From positions 1-64,000 of the forward strand of contig NZ_JARVWP010000027.1 of the NCBI RefSeq assembly GCF_029846235.1: 64,000 nucleotides of DNA, given 5' to 3'. The DNA is from Bradyrhizobium sp. CER78. Its GTDB lineage: Bacteria > Pseudomonadota > Alphaproteobacteria > Rhizobiales > Xanthobacteraceae. Of this stretch, positions 39,864 to 49,500 are shown one piece after another. A model generated the notes under the pieces. It searched no databases, was not told where the DNA came from, and saw only the letters and a list, made by a program, of their open reading frames with translations. Numbering within the stretch: position 1 is the stretch's first letter; each line of letters opens with the position of its first letter. The position numbers were made by a program, and so were the translations under genes.

Positions 39864-41054
39864 CTACTTCGTCAGCGGGCAGCCCGAGTCCTTGGCCTTG
39901 GGGAAGGCCTGATCGCCGGGCACCACGGCGAGCTGCTTGTAGTAGTCCCACGGCTTCTTCGATTCCGAGGGCTTCTTGACCTCGAATAGATACATGTCGT
40001 GGACCATGCGGCCGTTCTCCTGCACCTTGCCCTGGGCGAAGGCGTCGTCGACCGGCAGCTCCTTCAGCTTCTTGGCGACCGCATCGCTGTCCTTGGTGCC
40101 GGCGGCCTTGACCGCCTTCAGATAGCTCAGCGTCGCCGAATAGGTGCCTGCATGGATCATGCTCGGCATCCGCCCCGTCCGCTTGAAGAAACGCTCGGAG
40201 AAGGCGCGGCTCTTGTCGTCATGATCCCAGTAGAAGCCTTCGGTCAGCACCAGGCCCTGCGCGGCATCGAGGCCGAGACCGTTCACCTCGGCCAGCGTCA
40301 TCAGCAGGCCGGCGAGCTTCTGGCCGCCCCTGACGATGCCGAACTCGGCGGCCTGCTTGATCGAGTTGGTGGTGTCCTGGCCGGCATTGGCGAGGCCGAT
40401 GACCTTCGCCTTCGAGCTCTGCGCCTGCAGCAGGAACGAGGAGAAGTCCGACGAGTTCAGCGGCACGCGCACCGAGCCCAGCACCTTGCCGCCCGCGGCG
40501 GTGACGATCTCGCTGGTGTCCTTTTCCAGCGCGTAGCCGAACGCATAGTCGGCGGTGAGGAAGAACCAGCTGTCGCCGCCGGCCTTCACCAGCGCGCCGC
40601 CGGTGCCGACCGCGAGCGCATGGGTGTCGAACGCCCAGTGGAAGCCGTAGGGCGTGCAGGACGCGCCCGTGATCGCCGAGGTCGCGGCGCCGACCACGAT
40701 GTCGATCTTCTTCTTTTCCTTCGACAGCTCCTGCACCGCGAGTGCGACCGACGACGTCGTCAGCTCGGTGATCATGTCGACGCCGTCGGCGTCATACCAG
40801 CGCCGCGCGATCGAGGTCGCAAGATCGGGCTTGTTCTGGTGATCGGCAGTGACCATCTCGATCTTCTGGCCGAGCACCTCGCCGCCGAAATCCTCGATCG
40901 CCATCTTGGCGGCTTCGACCGAGTACTTTCCGCCGTAATCCGCGTAGACGCCGGACTGGTCGTTCAGGACGCCGATCTTGACACCCTGGGCCATCGCCGG
41001 CGCCGCCAGCATTACGCTGCACGCCGTGACCGCAACCAAAAATCCCGATTTCAT
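39864..41054 (-). CDS. ABC transporter substrate-binding protein, branched-chain amino-acid (LivK/UrtA) type, orphan
   Basis: This 396-residue protein has a signal peptide (FLVAVTACSVMLAAPAMAQG) and the type I periplasmic binding fold: VKIGVLNDQSGVYADYGGKY, AAKMAIEDFGGEVLGQKIEM, VDMITELTTSSVALAVQELS, CTPYGFHWAFDTHALAVGTG and a C-terminal YLFEVKKPSESKKPWDYYKQ. It resembles Liv-type binding proteins of rhizobia that are often encoded far from their permeases. No permease or ATPase is adjacent. A palindromic repeat lies upstream. The ligand (amide, amino acid or aromatic acid) is unknown. Confidence 0.92.
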   Translation of the reverse strand: MKSGFLVAVTACSVMLAAPAMAQGVKIGVLNDQSGVYADYGGKYSVEAAKMAIEDFGGEVLGQKIEMVTADHQNKPDLATSIARRWYDADGVDMITELTTSSVALAVQELSKEKKKIDIVVGAATSAITGASCTPYGFHWAFDTHALAVGTGGALVKAGGDSWFFLTADYAFGYALEKDTSEIVTAAGGKVLGSVRVPLNSSDFSSFLLQAQSSKAKVIGLANAGQDTTNSIKQAAEFGIVRGGQKLAGLLMTLAEVNGLGLDAAQGLVLTEGFYWDHDDKSRAFSERFFKRTGRMPSMIHAGTYSATLSYLKAVKAAGTKDSDAVAKKLKELPVDDAFAQGKVQENGRMVHDMYLFEVKKPSESKKPWDYYKQLAVVPGDQAFPKAKDSGCPLTK

Positions 41055-41194
41055 TGTTATGCTCTCCCAGCAGTTTCTATCAGGAAAAATCGGCGCGACA
41101 TTATTTTATAACCTAGCTGCTGCCCATCGATTTCCGCCGCGGCCCGATCAGCCAAAAGTATGGGATTGGGGCGACACGCGCTTTGCAGTTTCCC

Positions 41195-41297
41195 GTCACC
41201 CTGAGGAGCGCGGAACGCGCGTCTCGAAGGGTCGACGGCCCAGCTGGTGGCCGTACATCCTTCGAGACGCCTGCTTCGCAGGCTCCTCACGATGACG
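41195..41297. repeat. palindromic repeat, 'gtcaccctgaggagcgc' family
   Basis: Running from gtcaccctgaggagcgcgga to tcgcaggctcctcacgatgacg, it fills much of the 282-bp gap between the binding-protein gene start and the RND gene end. No promoter was picked out beside it. Confidence 0.8.
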
Positions 41298-41336
41298 GGG
41301 AAGGACGTGCCGCTGCGGAATGCCGGCTCCGCCCCA

Positions 41337-44300
41337 CTACCCCGCCACAGCCGCCGTTTCCTTCGGCTTGCCCTCGTTCTTTCCTTCCGCGAGGTTGCGC
41401 ACCACCATGTAGAAGATCGGCGTGAAGACGAGGCCGAACAGGGTGACGCCGAGCATGCCGAAGAACACGGCGACGCCGACCGCCTGACGCATTTCCGAGC
41501 CCGAGCCGGTCGACAGCACCAACGGCAGCACGCCGAGGATGAAGGCGAACGACGTCATCAGGATCGGCCGCAGGCGGAGCCGGCAGGCCTCGATGACCGC
41601 CTCCAGCCGTGGCCTGCCCTCGAGTTCGATGTCGCGCGCGAACTCGACGATCAGGATCGCGTTCTTGGCGGCGAGGCCGACCAGCACCACGAAGCCGATC
41701 TGGGTCAGGATGTTGACGTCCTGGCCCATGATGCGCACGCCGATCGTGGCCGCGAACAGGCACATCGGCACGATCAGGATCACCGCGAACGGCAATGTCC
41801 AGCTGCCATATTGCGCGGCCAGCACCAGGTAGACGAACAGCACGCAGATCGGGAACACGTAGAGGCCCGCATTGGCGCCGTTGACCTGCTGGTAGGACAG
41901 GTCGGTCCACTCGAACGAGAAGCCCGACGGCAGCGTCTCGTCGGCGAGCTTCTTGATGGTGTTGAGCGCCGTCGTCGAGCTGACGCCGGGTGCCGGCTCA
42001 CCCTGCAGCTCGGAGGCCGAGTACAGATTGTAGCGCGCGACGCGGTCGGGACCCGAGATGTTCTTGAAGTCGACGACGCTGCCGAGCATCACCATGTCGC
42101 CATTGGCGTTGCGGGTCCGCAGCCGCGCAAGATCGGTGGTCTCCTTGCGGAACGGCAGATCGGCCTGGGCCGTGACGTGATAGGTGCGCCCGAACAGGTT
42201 GAAGTCGTTGACATAGGTCGAGCCGAAATAGGTCTCGATCGTGTCGGTGATGTTGGCGATCGGGACGCCAAGCTTCTGCGCCTTGACGCGATCGATATCG
42301 ACGAACAATTGCGGCGTGTTCGCGGAGAACGGCGAGAACACCGAGGTCAGGCTCGGCGACTTGCGCGCGGCCAAAACCAGTTCGTCGGTCGCGGATGCCA
42401 GCAGTTCGGGCCCGCGCCCCTGCCGGTCCTGGACGCGGATGGTGAAGCCGCCGCCGGTGCCGATGCCGGGCACGGCAGGCGGTGGAATCACGATGATAAA
42501 GGCACCCTGGATCACCGACAGCCGCTTGCGCAGCTCGGCCGTGATCGCGGTCGCCGTCAGCCCCTTCTTCAGGCGCGCCTCAGGCTCGTCGAACACCGGG
42601 AACAACGCCGCGGCGTTGCCCGCCTGGGTGCGCGTCGCGCCGGAGAAGCCGGCGAACGCCGCGACGCGAACGATGCCCGGCGTATCCAGCGCGATCCGCT
42701 CGATCTCACGCACCACAGCCGTGGTCCGCGCCAGCGACGCTGCGCCCGGCAGCTGCGCCGAGATGATGACGTAGCCGCGATCCTGCGCCGGGATGAAGCC
42801 CTGCGACGTAGTCGCGAGCAGCCAGCCGGCGCTGCCGATCAGCACGAGGTAGATCGCGACCATCACCACCGTGTGCCGGATCACGAAGTCGGCGACACCA
42901 GCATAGCCGTGCGCCAGCCGGTCGAACGCGCGGTTGAACAGCGCGGTGAAGCTGTCCCAGCCGCGGGCGATGATGTTCCAGCGCGCCGGCGGCCGCTTCT
43001 CCTCATGCGGGATCAGGATCTGCGAGGCCAGCGCCGGCGACAGCGTCAGCGAGCAGAAGCAGGAGATCGCGGTCGCGACCGCGATCGTCACGGCGAATTG
43101 CTGGAAGAACTGCCCGGAGATGCCGCCGAGGAAGGCGGTCGGCACGAACACCGCGCACAGCACCAGCGCAATCGAGACCAGCGCGCCGCCGACCTCCTCC
43201 ATGGTCTTGAGCGCAGCCTCGCGCCTGCTCATGCCGTGCTCGAGATGCCGCTCGACGTTCTCGACCACGACGATGGCGTCGTCGACCACGATGCCGACCG
43301 CGAGCACCAGGCCGAACAGCGTCAGATTGTTGATCGAGAAGCCGAGCGCGGCCATCACCGCGAAGGTGCCGACCAGCGACACCGGGATCGCGATGATCGG
43401 GATGATCGCCGGCCGCCAGCCCTGCAGGAACACCAGCACCACGATGACGACGAGCGCCATCGCCTCGTAGATCGTCTTGATCAGCTCATGGACCGATTGG
43501 GCGATGAATTCGGTCGGGTTGTAGCCGATGTTGTAGTCGAGCCCCTTCGGGAAGCTCGCCTTCATCCGCTCCATCGTGTCGGAGATGCTCTTGGCGGTCG
43601 CCAGCGCATTCGATCCGGGCCGCTGCGTCACCAGCAGCGCGACCGCCGATTTGCGCAGCAGGAAGCTGTTGGTGGCGTAGGACAGCGCGCCGAGCTCGAC
43701 GCGCGCGACGTCGCGCAGCCGCACGGTGCGGCCGTCGGAGCCGGCCTTCACCACGATGTCCTCGAACTGCCTGATGTCCTTGAGGCGGCCGGTGAACACG
43801 AGGTTGGGCTGGAAGGCGCGGTCGGCGATCGGCGGCTCGGCGATCTGGCCGCCGGCGATCTGCAGGTTCTGCGCCCGGATCGCCGCCAGCACCTCGCTCG
43901 AGGTCAGGCCGAGATTGGCGATCCTGTCGGGATCGAGCCACAGCCGCATCGAGTAGTCGCGCGCCCCGAACATCTGGATGTCGCCGACGCCGTCGAGCCG
44001 CAACAGCTGGTCGCGAACCTGCAGCAGCGCGTAGTTGGAAATATAGAGCTGGTCGAACGTGTCGTCGGGCGACAGCATGAACACGACCATCAGGATGTCG
44101 GGCGAGTTCTTGCGGGTGACGACACCGTTGCGCTGCACCTCTTCAGGCAACCGCGGCTGCGCGATCGCGACGCGGTTCTGCACCAGCACCTGGGCCTTGT
44201 CGAGGTCGGTGCCGAGCTTGAAGGTCGCCGTGATGGTGAGCTGGCCGTTCGAGGTCGCCTGGCTGTAGAGATACAGCATGTCCTCGACGCCGTTGATCTC

Positions 44301-44507
44301 CTGCTCGATTGGAGCCGCGACGGTATCGGACACGGTCTGCGCCGAGGCGCCGGGATATTGCGTGGTGACGGTGACGGTCGGCGGCACGACCTGCGGATAT
44401 TCCGAGACCGGCAGCGTCGGATAGGCGATCGCGCCGACGATCAGCAGCACGATCGACAGCACCATCGCGAGGATGGGCTGGTTGATGGAGAGCCTGCCGA
44501 GATTCAT
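41337..44507 (-). CDS. RND multidrug efflux permease, HAE1 family (AcrB/MexF-like)
   Basis: This 1056-residue inner-membrane proton-driven pump has the full HAE1 layout. The first TM is LSINQPILAMVLSIVLLIVG, and the porter domain has YPGASAQTVSDTVAAPIEQE and LRLDGVGDIQMFGARDYSMR. TM4 carries the proton-relay acidic pair in VLAVGIVVDDAIVVVENVER (about residues 395-415). The second half has QGFIPAQDRGYVIISAQLPG and ends with TM12 near VGVAVFFGMLGVTLFGLVFT. It would export drugs or lipophilic compounds together with the adaptor, whose stop overlaps the start by 4 bp. No TolC-like outer-membrane gene or TetR regulator is adjacent, so these must be supplied elsewhere. Confidence 0.96.
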   Translation of the reverse strand: MNLGRLSINQPILAMVLSIVLLIVGAIAYPTLPVSEYPQVVPPTVTVTTQYPGASAQTVSDTVAAPIEQEINGVEDMLYLYSQATSNGQLTITATFKLGTDLDKAQVLVQNRVAIAQPRLPEEVQRNGVVTRKNSPDILMVVFMLSPDDTFDQLYISNYALLQVRDQLLRLDGVGDIQMFGARDYSMRLWLDPDRIANLGLTSSEVLAAIRAQNLQIAGGQIAEPPIADRAFQPNLVFTGRLKDIRQFEDIVVKAGSDGRTVRLRDVARVELGALSYATNSFLLRKSAVALLVTQRPGSNALATAKSISDTMERMKASFPKGLDYNIGYNPTEFIAQSVHELIKTIYEAMALVVIVVLVFLQGWRPAIIPIIAIPVSLVGTFAVMAALGFSINNLTLFGLVLAVGIVVDDAIVVVENVERHLEHGMSRREAALKTMEEVGGALVSIALVLCAVFVPTAFLGGISGQFFQQFAVTIAVATAISCFCSLTLSPALASQILIPHEEKRPPARWNIIARGWDSFTALFNRAFDRLAHGYAGVADFVIRHTVVMVAIYLVLIGSAGWLLATTSQGFIPAQDRGYVIISAQLPGAASLARTTAVVREIERIALDTPGIVRVAAFAGFSGATRTQAGNAAALFPVFDEPEARLKKGLTATAITAELRKRLSVIQGAFIIVIPPPAVPGIGTGGGFTIRVQDRQGRGPELLASATDELVLAARKSPSLTSVFSPFSANTPQLFVDIDRVKAQKLGVPIANITDTIETYFGSTYVNDFNLFGRTYHVTAQADLPFRKETTDLARLRTRNANGDMVMLGSVVDFKNISGPDRVARYNLYSASELQGEPAPGVSSTTALNTIKKLADETLPSGFSFEWTDLSYQQVNGANAGLYVFPICVLFVYLVLAAQYGSWTLPFAVILIVPMCLFAATIGVRIMGQDVNILTQIGFVVLVGLAAKNAILIVEFARDIELEGRPRLEAVIEACRLRLRPILMTSFAFILGVLPLVLSTGSGSEMRQAVGVAVFFGMLGVTLFGLVFTPIFYMVVRNLAEGKNEGKPKETAAVAG

Positions 44508-45829
44508 GGCTTCGCACCTGCCGCAGGCTTGTCTGCTGCCGCGGGCTTGTCGCCCGCCTTGGTGTCGGCCGGGGCCGCCTGCGCCATCTTCGGCGTCACC
44601 TTGGCGCCGACTCGGGCGCGCTGCAGCCCGTCGACGATCACATGGTCCTCGGCCTTGAGGCCCTCGCGGATCACGCGCAGGCCCTCATCGAGCGGACCGA
44701 GCTCGACGGTCCTCGCTTCCACCGTGTTGTCGTCCTTGACCACGAACACGATCTTGCGCGACTGGTCGGTGGCAATGGCGGTGTCCGGGATCAGCAGCGC
44801 CTCATAGGGCGAGGAGCCGATCAAGCGGACGCGACCGAACTGGCCGGGCAGGATCGAGAGATCCTTGTTCGGGATCACCGCGCGGCTGCGCAGCGTTGCG
44901 GTCGAGACGTCGAGGCGGTTGTCGAGGAAGTCCATCTTGCCCTCATGCGAGGGCTTGGTCTCGCCGGTCAGCGATACCTGCACCGGGTTCGCGGTGTCGC
45001 GCGAGCTCGGCCGCCGGCCTTCGAACCACAGCTTGCTGTTGCGCTGATAGGTCGCCTCGTCGACGTCAAAATAAATGTAGATCGGATCGAGCGACACGAT
45101 CGAGGTCAGCAGCGTCGCGCCGCCCTCGCTGCCCTGCACCAGATTGCCCGGGGTCACCAGATGCCGGCTAACGCGGCCGGTGATCGGCGCCAGCACGTGG
45201 GTGAATTCGACATTGAGCTGCGCGGCCTTCAGCGTACCCTCGGCCTGCGTCTCGGCGGCGCGCGCCGCCTGCAACGCCTGGCGGCGCTGGTCGACGACCT
45301 GCTCCGAGACCGCGCTGGTCTGCACCAGGTTCAGCCCGCGCTCGAGATCGCGCTTGGCAAGCTCGCCCTTGGCCCGTGCGTCGGCGAGCTGGCCTTCGGC
45401 CTGCAGCACCACCGCCTCGAACGGCCGCGGGTCGATGATGTAAAGCAGATCGCCGGCATGGACGATCGCACCATCCTTGAACTCGACGCTGTTGACGAAG
45501 CCGCCGACGCGGGCGCGGACCTGAACCTCCTCGATCGCCTCGAACCGGCCGGTGAATTCGTCCCAATCGGTGACAGTGCGCTTGACCGGCTGCGCGACGG
45601 TCACGGGCGGCGCCGGCGGCGCGGCCTGCGATTGCGCGCTCTTGTTGTCGCAGCCGCCGAGCGCCAGCGCGGCCAACAGCCCGAGCGGCGCAAGGCCGCG
45701 CCAAGGGCCGAGCGCTGCATGGCGGCGAAGCGAATGAGGCCCGACGCCGGTCACCGGAGCCGGACGCTCCGCTCTGTCAATCGAACTCAATTCACTCTCC
45801 CCCAAAAGACCACGAAGCACGCCGACCAA
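44504..45829 (-). CDS. RND efflux periplasmic adaptor subunit (lipoprotein)
   Basis: This 441-residue membrane-fusion protein has a lipobox LALALGGC (Cys about 60), then TVAQPVKRTVTDWDEFTGRF, the lipoyl-like hairpin VRARVGGFVNSVEFKDGAIV, a coiled-coil of DARAKGELAKRDLERGLNLV, a beta-barrel with FVKD... and DTAIATDQSRKIVFVVKDDN, and an Ala/Lys/Pro-rich low-complexity tail. It links the pump to an outer-membrane channel. The start is ambiguous: ATG 45829 gives an n-region of about 40 residues before the lipoprotein signal, longer than usual, and a later start is possible. It overlaps the pump gene by 4 bp. Confidence 0.93.
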   Translation of the reverse strand: MVGVLRGLLGESELSSIDRAERPAPVTGVGPHSLRRHAALGPWRGLAPLGLLAALALGGCDNKSAQSQAAPPAPPVTVAQPVKRTVTDWDEFTGRFEAIEEVQVRARVGGFVNSVEFKDGAIVHAGDLLYIIDPRPFEAVVLQAEGQLADARAKGELAKRDLERGLNLVQTSAVSEQVVDQRRQALQAARAAETQAEGTLKAAQLNVEFTHVLAPITGRVSRHLVTPGNLVQGSEGGATLLTSIVSLDPIYIYFDVDEATYQRNSKLWFEGRRPSSRDTANPVQVSLTGETKPSHEGKMDFLDNRLDVSTATLRSRAVIPNKDLSILPGQFGRVRLIGSSPYEALLIPDTAIATDQSRKIVFVVKDDNTVEARTVELGPLDEGLRVIREGLKAEDHVIVDGLQRARVGAKVTPKMAQAAPADTKAGDKPAAADKPAAGAKP

Positions 45830-46553
45830 AGCAGGGCTACGAAAGTCGCAATTGAATTTGCGGTGTTTCAGCGCGGATGGACCACCGCGATGCCGCGGCG
45901 GCGGACGTCACAGATGTAGCCGCACCCCAGTCTGTTCAAGATGGCCGCCGGATCAAGCGAATAGTTGCGGAGTCTGAAAGCCTTACGACACGCTCGCGAA
46001 ACCGTGACGACGAAAAGGGGCAGATTCGCTGGCCTATCCGAGGCGTGAGGTCACAGACGGATCGTCCGGAATCAATCACAACGCGAATTCGCTTCACAGA
46101 TTCGTCACACCGCCCCTGATTCGACCTTTGACACAGAACCTCCGGCCCGCGGACGTCACGACCGGCCAGGTTCCATCACTCTACCTCCCGCTGTACAGCA
46201 AGAATCATCATTAACTGCGCGGTTGTCATCCGTGCGCACATTGACACTCGGAAGCATCGCCAATACGGTCATGGTTGCCAAAGCATGAATATTCTTGGCC
46301 GCCGCATATTTCTCGAACATTCATTGTGTTTTCGTCGCGGCGTGAGTGTGTAAAGGCGACTACGTAATGGCAAGCGCATTTGATCTTGCTGATGTCACGG
46401 CTCCGCGGACATCGCGGTTTTCCCATGTTGCAGGCGACTCGGTGCCAACCCCGGTCGCGGGCGATCAACTTCAGCGTGTGAACGGCTTCACACGTCATCG
46501 TCCCCAACAATTGTAATTATTGATCGGCTTCCACGCCGGTCGCAGGAGCGCTC
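45830..46553. other. 724-bp intergenic region upstream of the giant repeat protein
   Basis: No supported gene is present; short frames in it (for example 45877-46119) have no ribosome site or family signal. Base composition drops from the genome's usual GC level, especially after 46190, which suggests a promoter-rich control region. An exact dyad at 46475-46494 and a caggagcgct ribosome site directly before the ATG at 46554 are the only clear elements. Confidence 0.6.
46475..46494. promoter_or_regulatory. perfect inverted repeat 60 bp before the giant gene
   Basis: Eight-base arms cgtgtgaa and ttcacacg surround a 4-base centre (cggc). The dyad ends 59 bp before the start codon of the 2467-residue protein. 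It could be an operator for a dimeric regulator or a leader hairpin; no regulator is encoded next to it. Confidence 0.5.
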
Positions 46554-49500
46554 ATGACGACCATACCTGCCTATACAATCGGTGGTTTAACGCGCCCCGA
46601 ACTTCAGCTTGATTCGACCGGTCATATCATCCTCGACTCGGCCGCGCAGGCGTTCGCCGACACATATGGTCTGCAATATCTCTATCTCGGCTGCCCTCCC
46701 GGCACGCCATGGCCGCCGGTTGGCGACTCGCTGTCGACGCCGTTTGACGCCAATTCGGGAAACAACACGGTCAGCGAGGGTGCCGCAGCGAACACGCTGG
46801 TCAACATCACCGCGCAAGCCGTTGGCAGCAGCGGCAATCCCGTCACCTATTCGTTGACCGGCGATACCTCCCATGGCGGCTTCAAGATCGATCCGAACAC
46901 CGGCGTGGTATCGGTCGCCGACCCCACCAAGGTCAATTACGTGACCAGCCCGGGTCACGCCTACACCATCACGGTTCAGGCGAGCGACGGCATCGCGACG
47001 AGCTCGCAGAGTTTCGTCATCGGCGTCACTGACGTTGCGCCGTCGACACCGGTCGACAGCAACGCAGCCCCCAACAAGGTCGCGGAAGGATCCGCCGCCG
47101 GCACGCTTGTCGGCATCACGGCGTCCGCGGCCGACATGAACGCCGTGACCTATACCCTGACCGGCGACACCTCCGGCGGCGGGTTCAAGATCGACCCCAA
47201 CACCGGCGTCATCACCGTCGCCGATCCGAGCAAGATCGACTACGCGACTGCGCCCGGTCACGCCTACACCGTCACCGCAACGGCCAGCGACGGCACCCTG
47301 TCCAGCTCGCAGACCTTCACGATCGCGGTGACGCTGGGCGCCGCCACGCACTTTACCGTGAGCATCCCGGCCAACGGCGCGGCGGGCACGCCAGGCACGG
47401 TCACCGTCACCGCGCTCGATGCGTTGAACCACGTCGTCACCAACTACACAGGCACGGTGCATTTCACGTCGAGCGACGGCCACGCCGTGCTGCCGGCCGA
47501 CGTCACGTTGACCAACGGCACCGGCAGCTTCAGCGAAACGCTGGATACCGCCGGCAGCCAAACCATCACCGCGACCGACACGGTCGACCACACCGTCACC
47601 GGGACGTCGAATGCCGAAATCGTGACGCCCGGCGTCGCCACGCATTTTTCGGTCAGTCTCCCCGCCAACGGCACGGCGGGGACGCCGGGCTCGGTCACCG
47701 TCACCGCGCTCGACGCCTTCGGCAACGTCGCCACCGGTTACACGGGAAGCGTGCACTTCACCTCGACCGACGGCATCGCCGTGTTGCCGGCTGACACGAC
47801 GCTGACCAACGGGGTGGGCACCTTCAGCGAGACCCTCGATACCGCCGGCAGCCAGACCATCACCGCGACCGACACGGTCGCCGCCGCCATCACCGGCACG
47901 TCGAACGCCGAGACGGTGAAGGGGGGCGCCGCCACGCATCTGGTGGTCAGCATCCCGGCCAACGGCGCGGCGGGAACGCCGGGCACGGTCACCGTTACGG
48001 CGCTCGATGCCTTCGGCAACGTCGCCACCGGCTACACGGGCACGGTGCATTTCACATCGAGCGACGGCCATGCGGTGCTGCCGGCCAACATGACGCTAAC
48101 CAACGGCGTCGGTAGCTTCAGCGAGACCTTCGAGACCGTCGGCAGTCAGACCATCGTCGCGACCGACACGGTTACCGCCGGCATCACCGGCACGTCGAAC
48201 GCCGAGACCGTGACGGCGGGTGCCGCCACACATTTCGTGATCAGCATCCCACCCAGTGGAACCGCGGGCGTTGCCGGCTCGGCCACGATCACCGCATATG
48301 ATGCCTTCGGCAATATCGCCACCGGCTACGCTGGCACGGTGCATTTCACGTCGACCGGCCAGTCCGTTCTGCCGGCCGATATGACGTTGACCAACGGCAC
48401 CGCCTTGTTCAGCGAGACGCTCGACACCGCCGGCAGCCAGACGATTACGGCGACCGACACGGTAAGCTCGGCCATCACCGGCACGTCCAACGCCGAGACG
48501 GTCGCGGCCGGTGCCGTCACGCATTTTGCGGTGACCATCCCGGCCGGCGGAACGGCGGGAACGGCAGGTTCGGGCACCGTGACCGCCCTCGATGCCTTCA
48601 ACAATGTCGTCACCGGTTACACGGGAACCGTCCACTTCACGTCGACCGACGCCAGCGCTGTGCTGCCGGCCGACATGACATTGACCAATGGCGCCGGCAC
48701 CTTCAGCGAGACGTTCAAAACCGCAGGCAGCCAGACCGTCGTCGCAACCGACACGCTCCATGCCGCAATCACCGGCACGTCGAATACCGAGACGGTGGCG
48801 GGAGCGGCCGCCACGCTCCTCGTGGTCAGCATTCCGGGCAACGGCGCCGCCGGCACGCCGGGCACGGTCACCGTCACCGCGCTCGACGCCTTCGGCAACG
48901 TCGCCACCGGCTACACGGGCACGGTGCATTTCACCTCGAGCGACGGCCACGCGGTGCTGCCGGCCAACATGACGCTAACCAACGGCACCGGCAGCTTCAG
49001 CGAGACCTTCGAGACCGCCGGTAGCCAGACCATCACCGCGACCGACACGCTCAGTGCCGGCATCACCGGCATCTCGAACGCCGAAACGGTGGCGCCGGGC
49101 CCGGCCACGCATTTCGTGGTCACCCTCCCGGCCGCCGGAACGGCTGGTGTCGCCGGATCGGCGACGATCACCGCATATGATGCCTTCGGCAACATCGCCA
49201 CCGGCTACACAGGCACGGTGCATTTCACGTCGACCGACGGCCAGGCCGTGCTGCCGGCCAACATGACTCTGACCAATGGCACCGCCAGCTTCAGCGAAAC
49301 GCTCGACACCGCCGGCAGCCAGACCATCACCGCGACCGACACGGTTAGTTCGGCCATCACCGGCACCTCGAACACGGAGACGGTCACGGCCGCCGCCGTC
49401 ACGCATTTTGCGGTGACCCTCCCTGCCAACGGAACGGCCGGAACGGCCGGTTCGGGCACCGTGACCGCGCTTGATGCCTTCAACAATGTCGTCACCGGTT

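Noticed and set aside
41247..44807. 1186-codon plus-strand open frame
   Set aside because: It lies antisense to the RND pump gene; its Arg/His/Asp-rich product is typical of a shadow frame in GC-rich DNA and matches no family.
45877..46119. 80-codon frame upstream of the giant gene
   Set aside because: No ribosome site, atypical composition, and no family; treated as intergenic.
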